64,000 nt of DNA from Glandiceps talaboti (Eukaryota > Hemichordata > Enteropneusta > Spengelidae), in NCBI RefSeq assembly GCF_964340395.1, contig NC_135568.1, positions 15,462,276 to 15,526,275 of the forward strand, read 5' to 3'. Below are positions 1 through 18,880 of this stretch, one piece after another. Under the pieces are notes generated by a model that made no database searches, was not told the DNA's origin, and saw only the letters and a program-made list of their open reading frames with translations. Numbering within the stretch: the stretch's first letter is position 1; each line of letters opens with the position of its first letter. The position numbers and the translations under genes are program-made.

Positions 1-180
1 ATTTTACTTTGGCATCAGTCTTCGATCAGATCATGAACTGAAGTAATGTGCAAATGCACCAGCAAATAGTACCATGTCACATTTATGACAAGTACAACCA
101 GAGTCAATAATGGACATTGCAAAGTTAAAGGTATACACCCTGACAAATGGCTATAAGGAACATATAGGAGTCATGATAGG

Positions 181-505
181 TGAATGGTTAGAGTGGCTGG
201 CTTCGATTCTGCAGGTTGCTGGGTCAAGCCTCACTGTGGTCGTTTTTCTGAATGGCTAAAGTCCTTAGGCAAGATTTGAATCATGATTGTGCCCCAGTCA
301 ACCCAGCTGTATAATTGGGGACCTGGTAGTATAGAGGTTGCAATGGATTGTATCTCCTCAGCTTGGGAGATAAGGAAGTGCAAGGGGCTGTTGTGGTGAT
401 AGGTTTGTAACAGGGATAATAACTGTAATAATAAAATTTCCCACTTTGAGCGCAACGTGAGAAGTGGTATAAATATAAAAAGTGACATTATTATTGGCTC
501 TACCA
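181..505 (+). mobile_element. tRNA-derived SINE-like element, copy 1
   Basis: The left part reads like a tRNA-type promoter head (GAATGGTTAGAGTGGCTGG, then GGGTCAAGCC). The body has CAGTCAACCCAG, a GGGGACCTGGTAG block and GGGCTGTTGTG. The end has CACTTTGAGCGC followed by GGTATAAATA, a tail type common in marine animal SINEs. The body matches a second copy in a CDC6 intron at 17644-17835, which supports a dispersed family. Borders are approximate. Confidence 0.55.
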
Positions 506-754
506 TATGTCCATCATTTCGGGGGGGGGGGGGGGGGGGGTGAAATGCATGATAGAAATATAATAACCATGTTTGACAAATTGTCATCAGTCAATTCCTT
601 GTAATGTGTTTGTTGCATGTATTGTTGTACCTCTCTTAATATTGTTAATAATATAAAAAAATTTCAAGAGGACATTTTTTTCAGAGATTACATCACGTCC
701 AACTCGGTGTGTATGTATAGAATTTCAGAATATTTCTTAACTTTTCATTCATGT

Positions 755-1048
755 GTGACGAGTGTGTACACTTTTAATTGCACTTTACAAATAAAATACG
801 CACAACAAAAAACAATTATTTGTTGTGTCATGATATTAGAATGGTAGCTGACTTAGAATCTGTAAGTTGTCATTTCATAAGCCTTGCCATGGCTGTTTGT
901 TTCTGATGAGAGTGTACACTATATGTCTTTTAATTGCACTTTACAAATAAAATATGCGCGCATACACACACACATACACACACACACACACAATCCACAC
1001 AATTGTATTTGTTGTGTCATGATAGTCGAATGGTGCCTGACTTGGAAT
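755..1048. repeat. Direct duplication of about 105 bp with a CA-repeat inserted in the second copy
   Basis: Copy 1 runs from GAGTGTACAC near 757 to GAATCTGTA near 863; copy 2 from GAGTGTACAC near 909 to GAATCTGTA near 1052. Both share GCACTTTACAAATAAAATA and TTTGTTGTGTCATGATA. The second copy carries a CACACA expansion at about 961-992. Confidence 0.7.
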
Positions 1049-2689
1049 CTGTATTTCTTTTAATTTTTGTACTGGGAATTCCTCCCAGCAATTTTCTGTT
1101 ATGCAGACAAATACACACAGACACACAAAATGCTGCAGATATCCATTCAGGTTTGGGACAACATGACAGGGGTATCTTGCAGTGCTCTATATCATGTTGC
1201 TGTCAAACTGTCAAGGCTTTCCCAGACAGGGACATAAGTAGTTTAGAGGTTATCCATGGCTTCAAATCTCAAGATGTAGTTTCCCCTTTGTCTAACTCAA
1301 TGAGAAATCATGAACAAAAGTTGTTCGTGCCACCCCCCTCCTCCAACTGTTAGAATGATGTAAACTCTTATGAGTATATAGAGTCCTGACATGACAAATG
1401 TACCATATATGGACATTATGTAACTGCCTCAATAAATGGCAACTTATAATTAGTGTGAAAATGAAATTATCTTTGTAATTTTTGTCAACGTTTATTTTTT
1501 CTACAAACTATATTTGATTGCCACCCCCCAACCCCACCCCAACCCTCCGTACCCATTCTCAATACAGAAAATTATGTAGTATTACAAACAAGTGTTGACT
1601 GATCTCAATTTGCAATATCATCCATCATTTTTCTTTTGGGCCTGTGCATTACCCAAACACAGACTGTTTCCCCAGTAGAGGTTTCCTCGGGTAATTGACA
1701 GTACTTCAAGGAAACAGGCGTATGATGTTGCCATGGTGACCAGTCGACGTGTTTTCAATAATGGTAATTGTGAATCTAATATCACGACACTGATAATCAA
1801 CTCTGCCGTCATGCACGATCTCAGGGAAGAGATAATTACCTGTGGTGCAATATGTGAAACTGATGATTAGTTTTTTACACAGTAATAGGTTCTGTTGATC
1901 GAGGAACATTATTGGAGACATATGAAGAATATTGCATTTCCCTGTATATCTACGGACGGACGGACAGAGAAGATGCACAATTTTACTACATGTACTTAAA
2001 TTTCTACAGCAATGATTGTGTTGATTGTTGTGATACTTCAATTATTTGGACCACTGGTATTTGTTGTACCTATTGAAGGTTGGACTGCGCCCCCACCCCA
2101 CCCTTATCTGTATGCATGTATGAGTGCAACATCAAGTCACAACATCCATTATTAACAGCGTTAGTAACAGTAACCAAAATCTCAAAATTAAAAGGTTTTT
2201 TTTCAGTTTTTAAAATAACAATTTAAATGTTATCATTTTATTTTCAACACGTGTCAGCTACATTTATGTATACCTAAGTGTATATTACCTGTAAACGTTT
2301 TACTTTCCATACTTAAAAATAAAGGTTTCATCTTTGCTCTGTGTAGAGTATGTATGCTGGGTATTCATGAGTACATACATGTATCACTCAGCAATTTGAA
2401 AGACGTGAGACCTTGGCTGATCTAAAAATGCTTTACTGTGCAGCACAGTAAAGGAATAACATTCAGTCTATCATGGTTGCTGTAATTCTTGTCAATTACG
2501 AAAATCTAATTTTCATATTGACTGTGACAAAGACGATATTGAAGGCTTGAAAGCCAAGCTTATGTCTAGCTATATTAATATAAGTAATGGACAAATTACA
2601 AATTACATATCCACATATAAACAAAGAAACCATAGTTACTTCATTGCTATAATTGTTGATTTTAACGAACGATTTGTGATAATAATGTC

Positions 2690-3205
2690 CAATATTATAT
2701 ATATATGGTCGTTTATTGCAGTCCATGGCCATTGGCCCAAAATGCAATACATTTACATAATTACATTCACATGTTAAAAGCAGAAAAAAGGAAAACAAAA
2801 TGTCGCTCACAACAAAGAATCTGCTTCTTTCCTCAGAGAAAGAGCATGAAAAAGAAATACAGCCAACTTTTGCAATATATCTCCGTTCTCACTATGCATT
2901 ATTTCAATAAACTTTTCGTAGGATGGTGGTGAATAATAATAGGCAGGAATATATTTGTTGCGATATTGGTTGAAAAAGGTACATTTCAGAAGAAAGTGGA
3001 ATTCATCCTCAACTTCTCTAAAATCACAAAGTTTACAAATACGATCCTGTCTCTCTATGCCATATTTTCTCTCACTTTCGATTTTTAAGCAATGTCCAAT
3101 ATTATAGTACCTAGTAATGAAGTAGAAAAAAGTGTAAATTTCATTATTCGGGTACGTATGGATCATGATGACCAGTAATTCATGGTAGAGTACAGTGTAC
3201 ATTGT
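2690..3205 (-). mobile_element. Non-LTR retrotransposon (LINE) 3' fragment
   Basis: An open minus-strand frame (3202-2807, 131 aa) contains RICKLCDFREVEDEFHFLL followed by KCTF, the Cys/His-containing C-terminal region seen after the reverse transcriptase of many LINEs from marine invertebrates. Downstream on the same strand is a 3' end with GGCCAATGGCC and TGCAATAAACG, then a TA-rich tail near 2695-2703. The reverse transcriptase core and endonuclease are absent, so it is a 5'-truncated, dead copy. The 5' border is not clear. Confidence 0.7.
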
Positions 3206-3987
3206 TCACGATTCACACTGAGTCTCGTCTTCTGGCCGAGTTCTCCTTGAATGACCTGTGTGATCTAATAGCTAGATGCTTACTTCCTCTGATCTCAACC
3301 TTAATGTCCAGGTTAACATACTAAACATGTCACCAGTTTGTGACATAAATACATTTCCAGCGAATGTAAAGTTTGATGTTGCCAACGGTTTTATAAGATA
3401 ACACGTCTCCTGAAATAATAGACGTCTTGCACTTGCGCAAGCTGGAATGATTCTTTTAAGAAACTAAGATAAAATGACAGCACTGATGTAATACCGTGCA
3501 CCCTGAATAGTACTGAATCACCAATGTGTAAGTATTTGTATAGCTATGCACATACTATGGTACAATAAATTGACTTCTGGGTCCACTTTGACAAGAATAC
3601 GCTTTTAAACATATAGCCTGTGCATAAAGAACAATTGCTAGTTTATGATGCATGATGGCGCTGTCTTGCTCAGCATTTAAAACTGAGGTTCTGAGTCAAA
3701 GTCAACTCGCGAACATATTAGGATAATTTACCTGGCATATGCAGCGCCAGGATGGGGGGGGGGGGGTCATCGTGTTTATAATATCAGTTTTAGTGATATG
3801 GGTTCATGTTTAGGATTTTTCAGGAGGTGTCAGACACATGTTGTCATACAGATAACACCCCCCCCCCCCTCCCTCAGTAGGTCTGAAAAACTGACCAGTC
3901 CCTAAGGTCACTGAATAACAGAGTCCATTCAAAGTTCATTCGCATTATTTATTGTTGTGTGTAACAAGCTAGTCAGATAATATCGCG

Positions 3988-11258
<7,271 letters not shown>

Positions 11259-11699
11259 ATGGACAGAACTTGACTTTATACGTTTGGAGGAGTAGAATTT
11301 TTATGTAGATCAAAAGATACCCGTTGTATACTAATTACTGAAACAGTACTTATCCATAAGTTGCCATGGTAAACCTGGTATAAATAAGAATAATACATAA
11401 ACCATTTCATGACACAGTTTAAGCTTATTATACGTAAACTAAAATATCGAAGAATTTGTTATTAAATTGTCATGAATTGTACAGTGTTTGAATTTAATTA
11501 GTGACAAAGAAAATATTTCACGCCGACTTACACGTACGGACCCTGGAGTTCAGACAAAAACGCGGGTTTTACATGTTGCCAAATACCTGGTTAAAGAAAT
11601 GAATATCTAGTTTTGCAATAGTTCACATAGGTCTCAAGACAATAGGTACTGTCTTAAAATATGTCTAACATCATTCAAGTTTTAGCATCCTTTATTTCC

Positions 11700-11795
11700 A
11701 GCATGTTCTAAGACACACATAATTATGCATAGGACACACGTAATTATGCATAGGACACATCATTGGACGCACATAATTATGCATAGAACGCTCAT
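11700..11795. repeat. Three degenerate tandem units with TAATTATGCATAG
   Basis: Units of about 20-30 bp share ACACATAATTATGCATAGGA with small changes. Function unknown. Confidence 0.65.
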
Positions 11796-12062
11796 TTACT
11801 ATGCAGGACTATAGTTGAATTATTACAATGTCTAATTATTGAAATTTTATCAAATTTTAGTGAATATATTGTTGGTTGTCTGGAAGCTTAAGAGAAACAA
11901 TAATACCCCAATTGCATCTAGTGTAGATTTACATTTTTGTAAAAACAACGTCTTAGATTGATGCGATGGAATTTTGAACTGGATATATGTAATAGATTAA
12001 ATAGTTTATTTCCTTTTTAATTTATATTAATTGTTATCATAATTATATGTACAGTATATATA

Positions 12063-12160
12063 TAAGAAAGTGTGTACATGTCACAGTGTGTGAGATTGTA
12101 ATTTTATGTCAAGAAAGTGTGTACATGTCGCAGTGTGTGAGATTGTAATTTTTATGTCAA
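12063..12160. repeat. Two tandem copies of about 47 bp
   Basis: Both copies read AGAAAGTGTGTACATGTC, then CAGTGTGTGAGATTGTAA, ending in TTATGTCA. Confidence 0.8.
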
Positions 12161-12554
12161 CTTGGTGACGTTTTCAATTCACATTCGTATTTTAACAGTT
12201 CGGGTGTCTTTACACTTGGAATCAGGATACCATGAACCATAGGTCAGACAACGGGTTACTAAAAGGTCCGAGAATTTCCGCCCACATATGCACTTGTGGC
12301 GTTACCATCAGGGGAGTTGCATTTGTCTGATCAAACCATAGAGGGCACTATTTTCAAAATATTTTGGTGAGATTTACGATATATTGGGGTTGGATGGGTC
12401 GAGAAACAGTATTAGGTCAATAGAACAGAAATGATTAAGTAAATACGAGTGTGATTTGATCAACCCTACCAGCTAAGATATCTAAATTCAAGCATTCTTA
12501 CTCAAGATAATCCCATTTTAGTTCCAATATGAATATATTATGATATGAAGAAGT

Positions 12555-12888
12555 ACAACCAGTGACAGGTAAGCCTTTACAAACAGAACCTGTTACAAAT
12601 GGGGAAAGTATATAAGTACTTGGCACAGTATGTTGAAAGTACAGAAACTTGTATTACATTTCATGGTTTGATAATGAATGTTTTATGGCCCTTTTACACA
12701 ATTGCTTACATTCACAAATTTCAAATTCTTCTGGCATTTTATGTACATGTAAAGTCATAAAATTGTTATCAAACCATGAAAAATAATGTTTTCTAGTTCC
12801 AACATGCTGAGCCAAGTGGTATTAATCACATTCACTTTTCCTGTTTGTAATAAGTTTCACTTGTCAATGCTTCCCTGTCACTGGTTGT
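12555..12888. mobile_element. Nested-palindrome MITE, family A copy 1
   Basis: Perfect 15-bp terminal inverted repeats ACAACCAGTGACAGG (12555-12569) and its complement (12874-12888). Inside, TTTCATGGTTTGATAA and TTATCAAACCATGAAA form a second inverted pair. The inner part matches the element at 62855-63125, but the outer repeats differ. Confidence 0.75.
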
Positions 12889-12930
12889 AATATAAACATA
12901 CTCTCTACACAAATAAATACATACATACAC

Positions 12931-12961
<31 letters not shown>

Positions 12962-13672
12962 TACACACACACACATACATACATACATACATTCTGATCA
13001 TTTACTTGAGACACATTCAAGTATATTTTATATTAAAAGATTTTAATTATTTTTCATTTTAAAAAGTACAGTGAAATAAGAGTTAAGAATAATATTACAA
13101 TTATGATACAAATTGCACATAAAAACATTTCAACATAACATTAGTAGTTAGTGCAAACATCTGAAAAAATTGACTTGGAAAACTGTTCACAAATAATAAC
13201 AGAAACCATGCTAGTAAAATACAATCAATTAAAAGATTTCCATTTCAAATATTCTACAGCAGTAACTTGGTTCGTTGTAAAAATGCTCATTCTTTGGAAA
13301 GTCTTTGGAGATTAAAGTTGAAACAATAACTTACTTAAAACACAGTAATGCTTTTGACAGTTCAGAAAATGATAAATTTTAAACTAAAGTGCAAATTTAA
13401 TTCACTTTTGGTTTAGTGTTTCAGAAACATATATTGTATTTTGATATTGATGTAAATTGTATTATTATGAGTGACCATGTTCTGAAAAACAACAAACGGA
13501 AAATGTTCAGTTGGTACACTCTTACATTTAGAATGGCTAAAAAGTGTTCAAATGTCATTTTTGCAAAGAACTTAAATAAATTGTTATGTATACACAACAT
13601 CTACCTTGAATTCAGTTTCCATTTAAAATTACTGCAAGGCATGATGGAATATATATCATTTTTTGCTAGATA

Positions 13673-14450
13673 GGCCTGCACACAAATGGATATGACATCA
13701 TAAATTACTTGGTAGGTATGCACACAAATGGATGACATCATATATTACTGCTTGGTAGGTAAGCACACAAATGGATGACATCATATATTACTGCTTGGTA
13801 GGTATGCACACAAATGGATGACATCATATATTACTTGGTAGGTATGCACACAAATGGATAACATCATATATTACTGCTTGGTAGGTATGCACACAAATGG
13901 ATGACATCATATATTACTGCTTGGTAGGTATGCACACAAATGGATGACATCATATATTACTTGGTAGGTAAGCACACAAATGGATGACATCATATATTAC
14001 TGCTTGGTAGGTATGCACACAAATGGATGACATCATATATTGCTTGATAGGTATGCACACAAATGGATGACATCATATATTGCTTGATAGGTATGCCCAC
14101 AAATGGATGACATCATATATTACTGCTTGATAGGTATGCCCACAAATGGATGACATCATATATTACTGCTTGATAGGTATGCCCACAAATGGATGACATC
14201 ATATATTGCTTGATAGGTATGCACACAAATGGATGACATCATATATTGCTTGATAGGTATGCCCACAAATGGATGACATCATATATTGCTTGATAGGTAT
14301 GCCCACAAATGGATGATGTAATCATATTTGACTTAGCAGCTCTACACACCATTGGGAGACATACTATGATTGCTTTGGAGGTATGCACACAAATGGATGA
14401 TCTCATCATATTTGGCTTAATAGCTCTACACACAAATGGACGACATCATA
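13673..14450. repeat. 40-43 bp minisatellite at the 3' edge of CDC6
   Basis: About 15 nearly identical units, each with GCACACAAATGGATGACATC and TATTACTGCTTGGTAG or a shorter form lacking three bases. Four or five more diverged units lead from about 14310 into the CDC6 last exon at 14485. That exon itself contains TGCTTGGTAG and ATAGATGACATCATTACT in the same order and spacing. Confidence 0.95.
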
Positions 14451-14484
14451 CTTCATACTTGATAAGCAAGTCAGAATGACACCA

Positions 14485-17400
14485 TCATTTTTTGCTTGGT
14501 AGCCCAGCTGATAAAATAGATGACATCATTACTTTGTCTTGAAGAGCAAATTCCACTTCCTTTTCTTCTAGCCTCAGGTAAACCTACAAAGCAACATAGG
14601 AAATTTAATTCAGTTTGTTACGTACAAGAACAGGAATCAGAAACGGAGAGTGCAAATATACCACTTTTCAAAATATACTCTACACGTCTGGTCCTGACTT
14701 CCTGCCTCCAAATGGCTTGTGAACAGCACTCCTAGTGGCCAAACTATGAAATCTTTTATCTTTATCATATTATTTATCTAGTTTTTCAAATTTGATTAGT
14801 TTGTTACTTTTACACCAATTGTATCATATACTTCTTTGTCCTTGTAAAGTTAAAATTCAATTCAATATACACGTGTGCCACAAATAATAATTTTGCTCAA
14901 GCTTGTTCATTATTTTTCTGACATATATCCAAATTTCACCATCCGGGTACATATCAAACGGCAAATCCCATACTAAATATTCAGAATTGTACTATGCCCC
15001 TTTAGCCGTCAATGTTATTATATTGAAATGCCACATTTTAACATAAACTGTTACCTTCAATTTATCAATTTTCGGACATTTGTAATACTGTGAAATACTA
15101 AATTTTCCTTTGGAATTTATTTTCACTGTTTTCGCAGGTGTGGATTTCCACCTAAATAATAAAATCCCTTGAAAATACTTATTATTATTTACAGACACCA
15201 TGCATACCTTCCTAAATTAGTGAACATTAGGTTCAGGAAACAAAGGCAAATTCTCTTTCCTTGAAAATGTAATATTTGACAGTATGTTTAATACAGTGTT
15301 GTAATTGTATGGTTGGTTGTTATGGAGAATGGGGTCATCATCTTCTAAAAAAATCCATTCAAATTTGAGGAATTTGGAATTTTCATAAGATTTGTGCAAA
15401 ATAAAACCTTGAACTGTTGAATTAAATTCTCACCTTTGTTAGCCTGGTGTCTTTGCCTTTCTTTAGACCAATGATACCTCTTGTTTCAAGCAAAGTACAA
15501 AGAGACAAGAATTCTGATTGGTCCACAGATCCCATTTGTCTTGATTTACAAATACTGCAGTAAGTATCATGTAACTGGTGAAAGAAAGAAAAACATATGT
15601 ATTACCACGGAAAACATACTACTGGCAAACTTAGAGAGGCACAAACTAAAAATATTGTTGTGGTATGAGGTAGATTACACAAGAGGGTGGTGTTGACCTT
15701 GACCTTGATCATTCTGGAATACTAGTATAACATTATACAAAAACTTGAAGATCCAGAAAATGTACACTGGGAGATCTTGGAATAGGAATACAGAAGACAG
15801 TAAACTTTGCAGGAACTAAGGACAGGATGGATACAATTGTTGCAGAGTGTTATTTATATACATCGTAATACAATTGTTGCATGTGCCTGCATGGTGTAGT
15901 CCACATGTGGTGTACAATCATGATATGTCTGGTTTTTTTTGTCTCTCAAAATTAATTTATGACAACATTTTTGCAATAATTGTTATAATTGTGGCTGTTA
16001 CAAATGTAGCTAGCCTAGCTGAAAGCCCATCCGCCATTTTTGTGTCCCAAGTTCAACAATGTCTGTTGTTCTTGCAGTAAATGCGAAGGCAATATGAGTG
16101 ACTTAAGGGGCCTTTGAAACTATGAGTAGTGACAACCCTTAGGTCACGAGTTCTTTCTGCTTGAATGAAGAAAAATATTGGAGAATAACATAATTATACC
16201 AGCGCCAGTAATATGAAAGAAAGATTGCGGAACATAATAGTCATTTTGAATGTTTTGATTCATATTTTGAACACAGCAGAACCAGTGATGTAGACACGTG
16301 TTGTCGTGATGTGGAATGACCAAAGTATATATATTCCATATTTTTTGTTCAACTTGGCTTAGGCATGGTATGACAACCTTTCTATTTATTTTTAGGTAAT
16401 AAAATAACAATAATAATAATATGAAGACTTACCTTTCCTACAGTTATTTCTTTAGCTTTGCCTTGTTTTAACATTAATAATAAAGTACAAATGATCAATT
16501 TTTGTTGGACTGGAAACGACTGTTCTTGGTTTTTAGATGACGACATCATCCTAGAGCCATAGACTTCAGACACAACATTGGAAATGTGGACCAGACTGAC
16601 TTTCTTTGGGATTGGTCTTTTAGGTGTTAACTTTCTAGGACTAGGAGGTAGGGATGCTGCAAAAAGGAAAAAAAATTAAACAAATCTGTCAGAAAATTTG
16701 AAAGAAATTTTTAAACCTTTTGTGAAATAAAGCAAAACTGCAAAGTTACAATTGCTGTTGGATACTGTTTTCATTGGCTAAATGTACATAACCAAGAGTC
16801 AGAGGGACTTTTTAAACCCCCACCCCCACTTCCTTTGTACGCCCATCCAGAGGATCACGAGCTGTCAGGCAGGACAGATGTGTACCTACTACTACTACTA
16901 CCTTTAACGGGTTCCCCTCCAAAGCATTTACTTTACTAAAACTTCACATTCTTTAATTTAACATGGTTTTGGAAACCATGGAAACATTACTTTGAGAAAA
17001 AACAGATGTCAAAATAGTAATTTCTAAGAAATGGAGGTAAAAAGAATTCAAGACATCACAAATGAATTACATTACATTAGTCAAACTTTTATAATGTACG
17101 TTGGAAAATTACACTTTTTAAGAGTCTGCTATGTTTACATTGTGTTTGCTTACTTTCAGACAATAAAGATGTAATTCTGAGTACCTGCAATAACATCATT
17201 TTACCTTGTGCTAAAGTTGAAATAGAACAAGAAAGGAGTCTTATTCTCAAGTGCACCGATGTGGAGCAGAAGTTATGGTGTTGATCAAAATATCAAATGA
17301 TAGTTACTTTCATGGTGTGCCTACGGGTAAAATTGTATTTCAGGTAACAAGAATTGTAAATGTATTGTATATTAGTAATACATGTAAAATACCTACCTTC

Positions 17401-18505
17401 TGATGAGGGTTGCAGAACCATTTGACTTCTAACATCAGACTCTACAACTTCCACAGCTCTCCTATATCAAAGAAATTCCAAGACATAAGTTAAAACATTA
17501 GAATTAACTACAAATTTGATACTTTGCAATGCTCTTTCAAGTTTTTTCTTCACATGAGAGCAAAGAAATTAGCATCTTCCTTTGGCTCGAGTTGTCATTT
17601 GGAGTCCAGAAAGAAGTATCTATACTTTTGTGGTCATTTTAATCACCCCAGTTGTGCACCAGTCAACCCAGTTGGGGAGATGGTAGGATTGGGGTTGCAA
17701 TGTGAATGCTTTAATCATATGTGCTTACAGAGGCAACAAGGGATTATATACTCCCCCCAGGGAGTTGGAAGTGTAAAGGGCTGTTATGTCAATATAGGTC
17801 GATGTCGGGTAATAATTGCAAAGTGCATCAAGCACAGCATTGGAAAACAGTACATGAAAAGCTAACACTTATTATCATACCTGCAAACATCCAGTGCCTT
17901 TCTCATGTCCCCTGCAATGGCTGCTACTTTTCTTGCACAGAACTGAACTGCTGCGGCATCAACTACTTGCTGACCATCACATTTTGTCTGAAATAAAATG
18001 CAAACAATCATTTTTTTAGTATTTGTTGAAATATATTACTACACTTAGGCAAAATATTCTATATCTAATAGTCTTAGATAGATACACAATATTCTATGAA
18101 CTGCTTACTGGTATTTTGTGATAGCATCTGCCATTTTTTAGAGGCCAATGTAAGATTATTATTAAACAGAGCTACATAAAAATTATGTCCTGAACAAATA
18201 ATTAATCACATCTAAATCCTTATGGTGCATCCGATAAGATGGGATAATGTGAAATTGAATTATGTGCCTTGTTTTATTTTTTATGTAGTTATTAAAACTC
18301 CTCTTTGTTACAGACACTCACCTTTTCAAGCCTATCTTGCAATATGGTCACAATCTGGTCTTTGGTATACGGTGGAAAGTTAAGTAGTTGAGGTTTACAC
18401 TTTGGTCTGGCTTGAAGTCTGGGAAGGATTCTATCAGTGAAATCCAATGCATTGGCAATTCCTATTATAAAAAAAAAGATAACATACACAGAATGAATCA
18501 TATCT

Positions 18506-18576
<71 letters not shown>

Positions 18577-18785
18577 TTGTGCTATAATACAGCAAACATG
18601 TAATGTAGCTGATTCTTTGAAGTGTAAGTACCTTTTAACTTCGTACATGAATGTATGTGCACTAAAATGAGAGGAAGAAGAGTTATTACAAAACTGTAGA
18701 TCTCTTTCCTGCTTCCTGTTTTTTAAATATGTAAAGTTCTGTAAATATTTCCTGAATTTTGTTAGCTATATACTTTTCTATTTGT

Positions 18786-18880
<95 letters not shown>

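Larger units (their letters stand above)
1..3987. other. Intergenic region left of ARSG
   Basis: No conserved coding exon is visible in either strand. It contains a SINE-like element, a 20-base poly-G run at 521-540, a direct duplication with a CA microsatellite, a LINE 3' fragment near 2690-3205 and short poly-G and poly-C runs near 3756 and 3859. The stretch 1370-2690 shows nothing I recognise. The ARSG promoter must lie in the last few hundred bases, but I see no decisive motif. Confidence 0.6.
11259..14484. other. Intergenic region between convergent ARSG and CDC6
   Basis: Both genes end here, so it must hold both 3' UTRs. A possible ARSG poly(A) signal ATTAAA is at 11461-11466. The rest holds short tandem repeats (11700-11795 and 12063-12160), a palindromic element (12555-12888), CA/CATA repeats (about 12916-12990) and the CDC6-edge minisatellite. 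No conserved exon seen. Confidence 0.55.

Noticed and set aside
934-1353. 139-aa plus-strand frame near the left edge
   Set aside because: It includes translated CA repeats and repeat sequence and shows no conserved motif or splice support.
13673-14450. CRISPR-like array
   Set aside because: Units are directly tandem with no unique spacers, in an intron-rich animal gene region; it is a minisatellite.
15055-15151. Possible extra CDC6 exon in intron 10 with AG and GT borders, coding a Lys-rich peptide
   Set aside because: Length is 97 nt, which would shift frame, and flanking exons join in phase to match human CDC6 without it.
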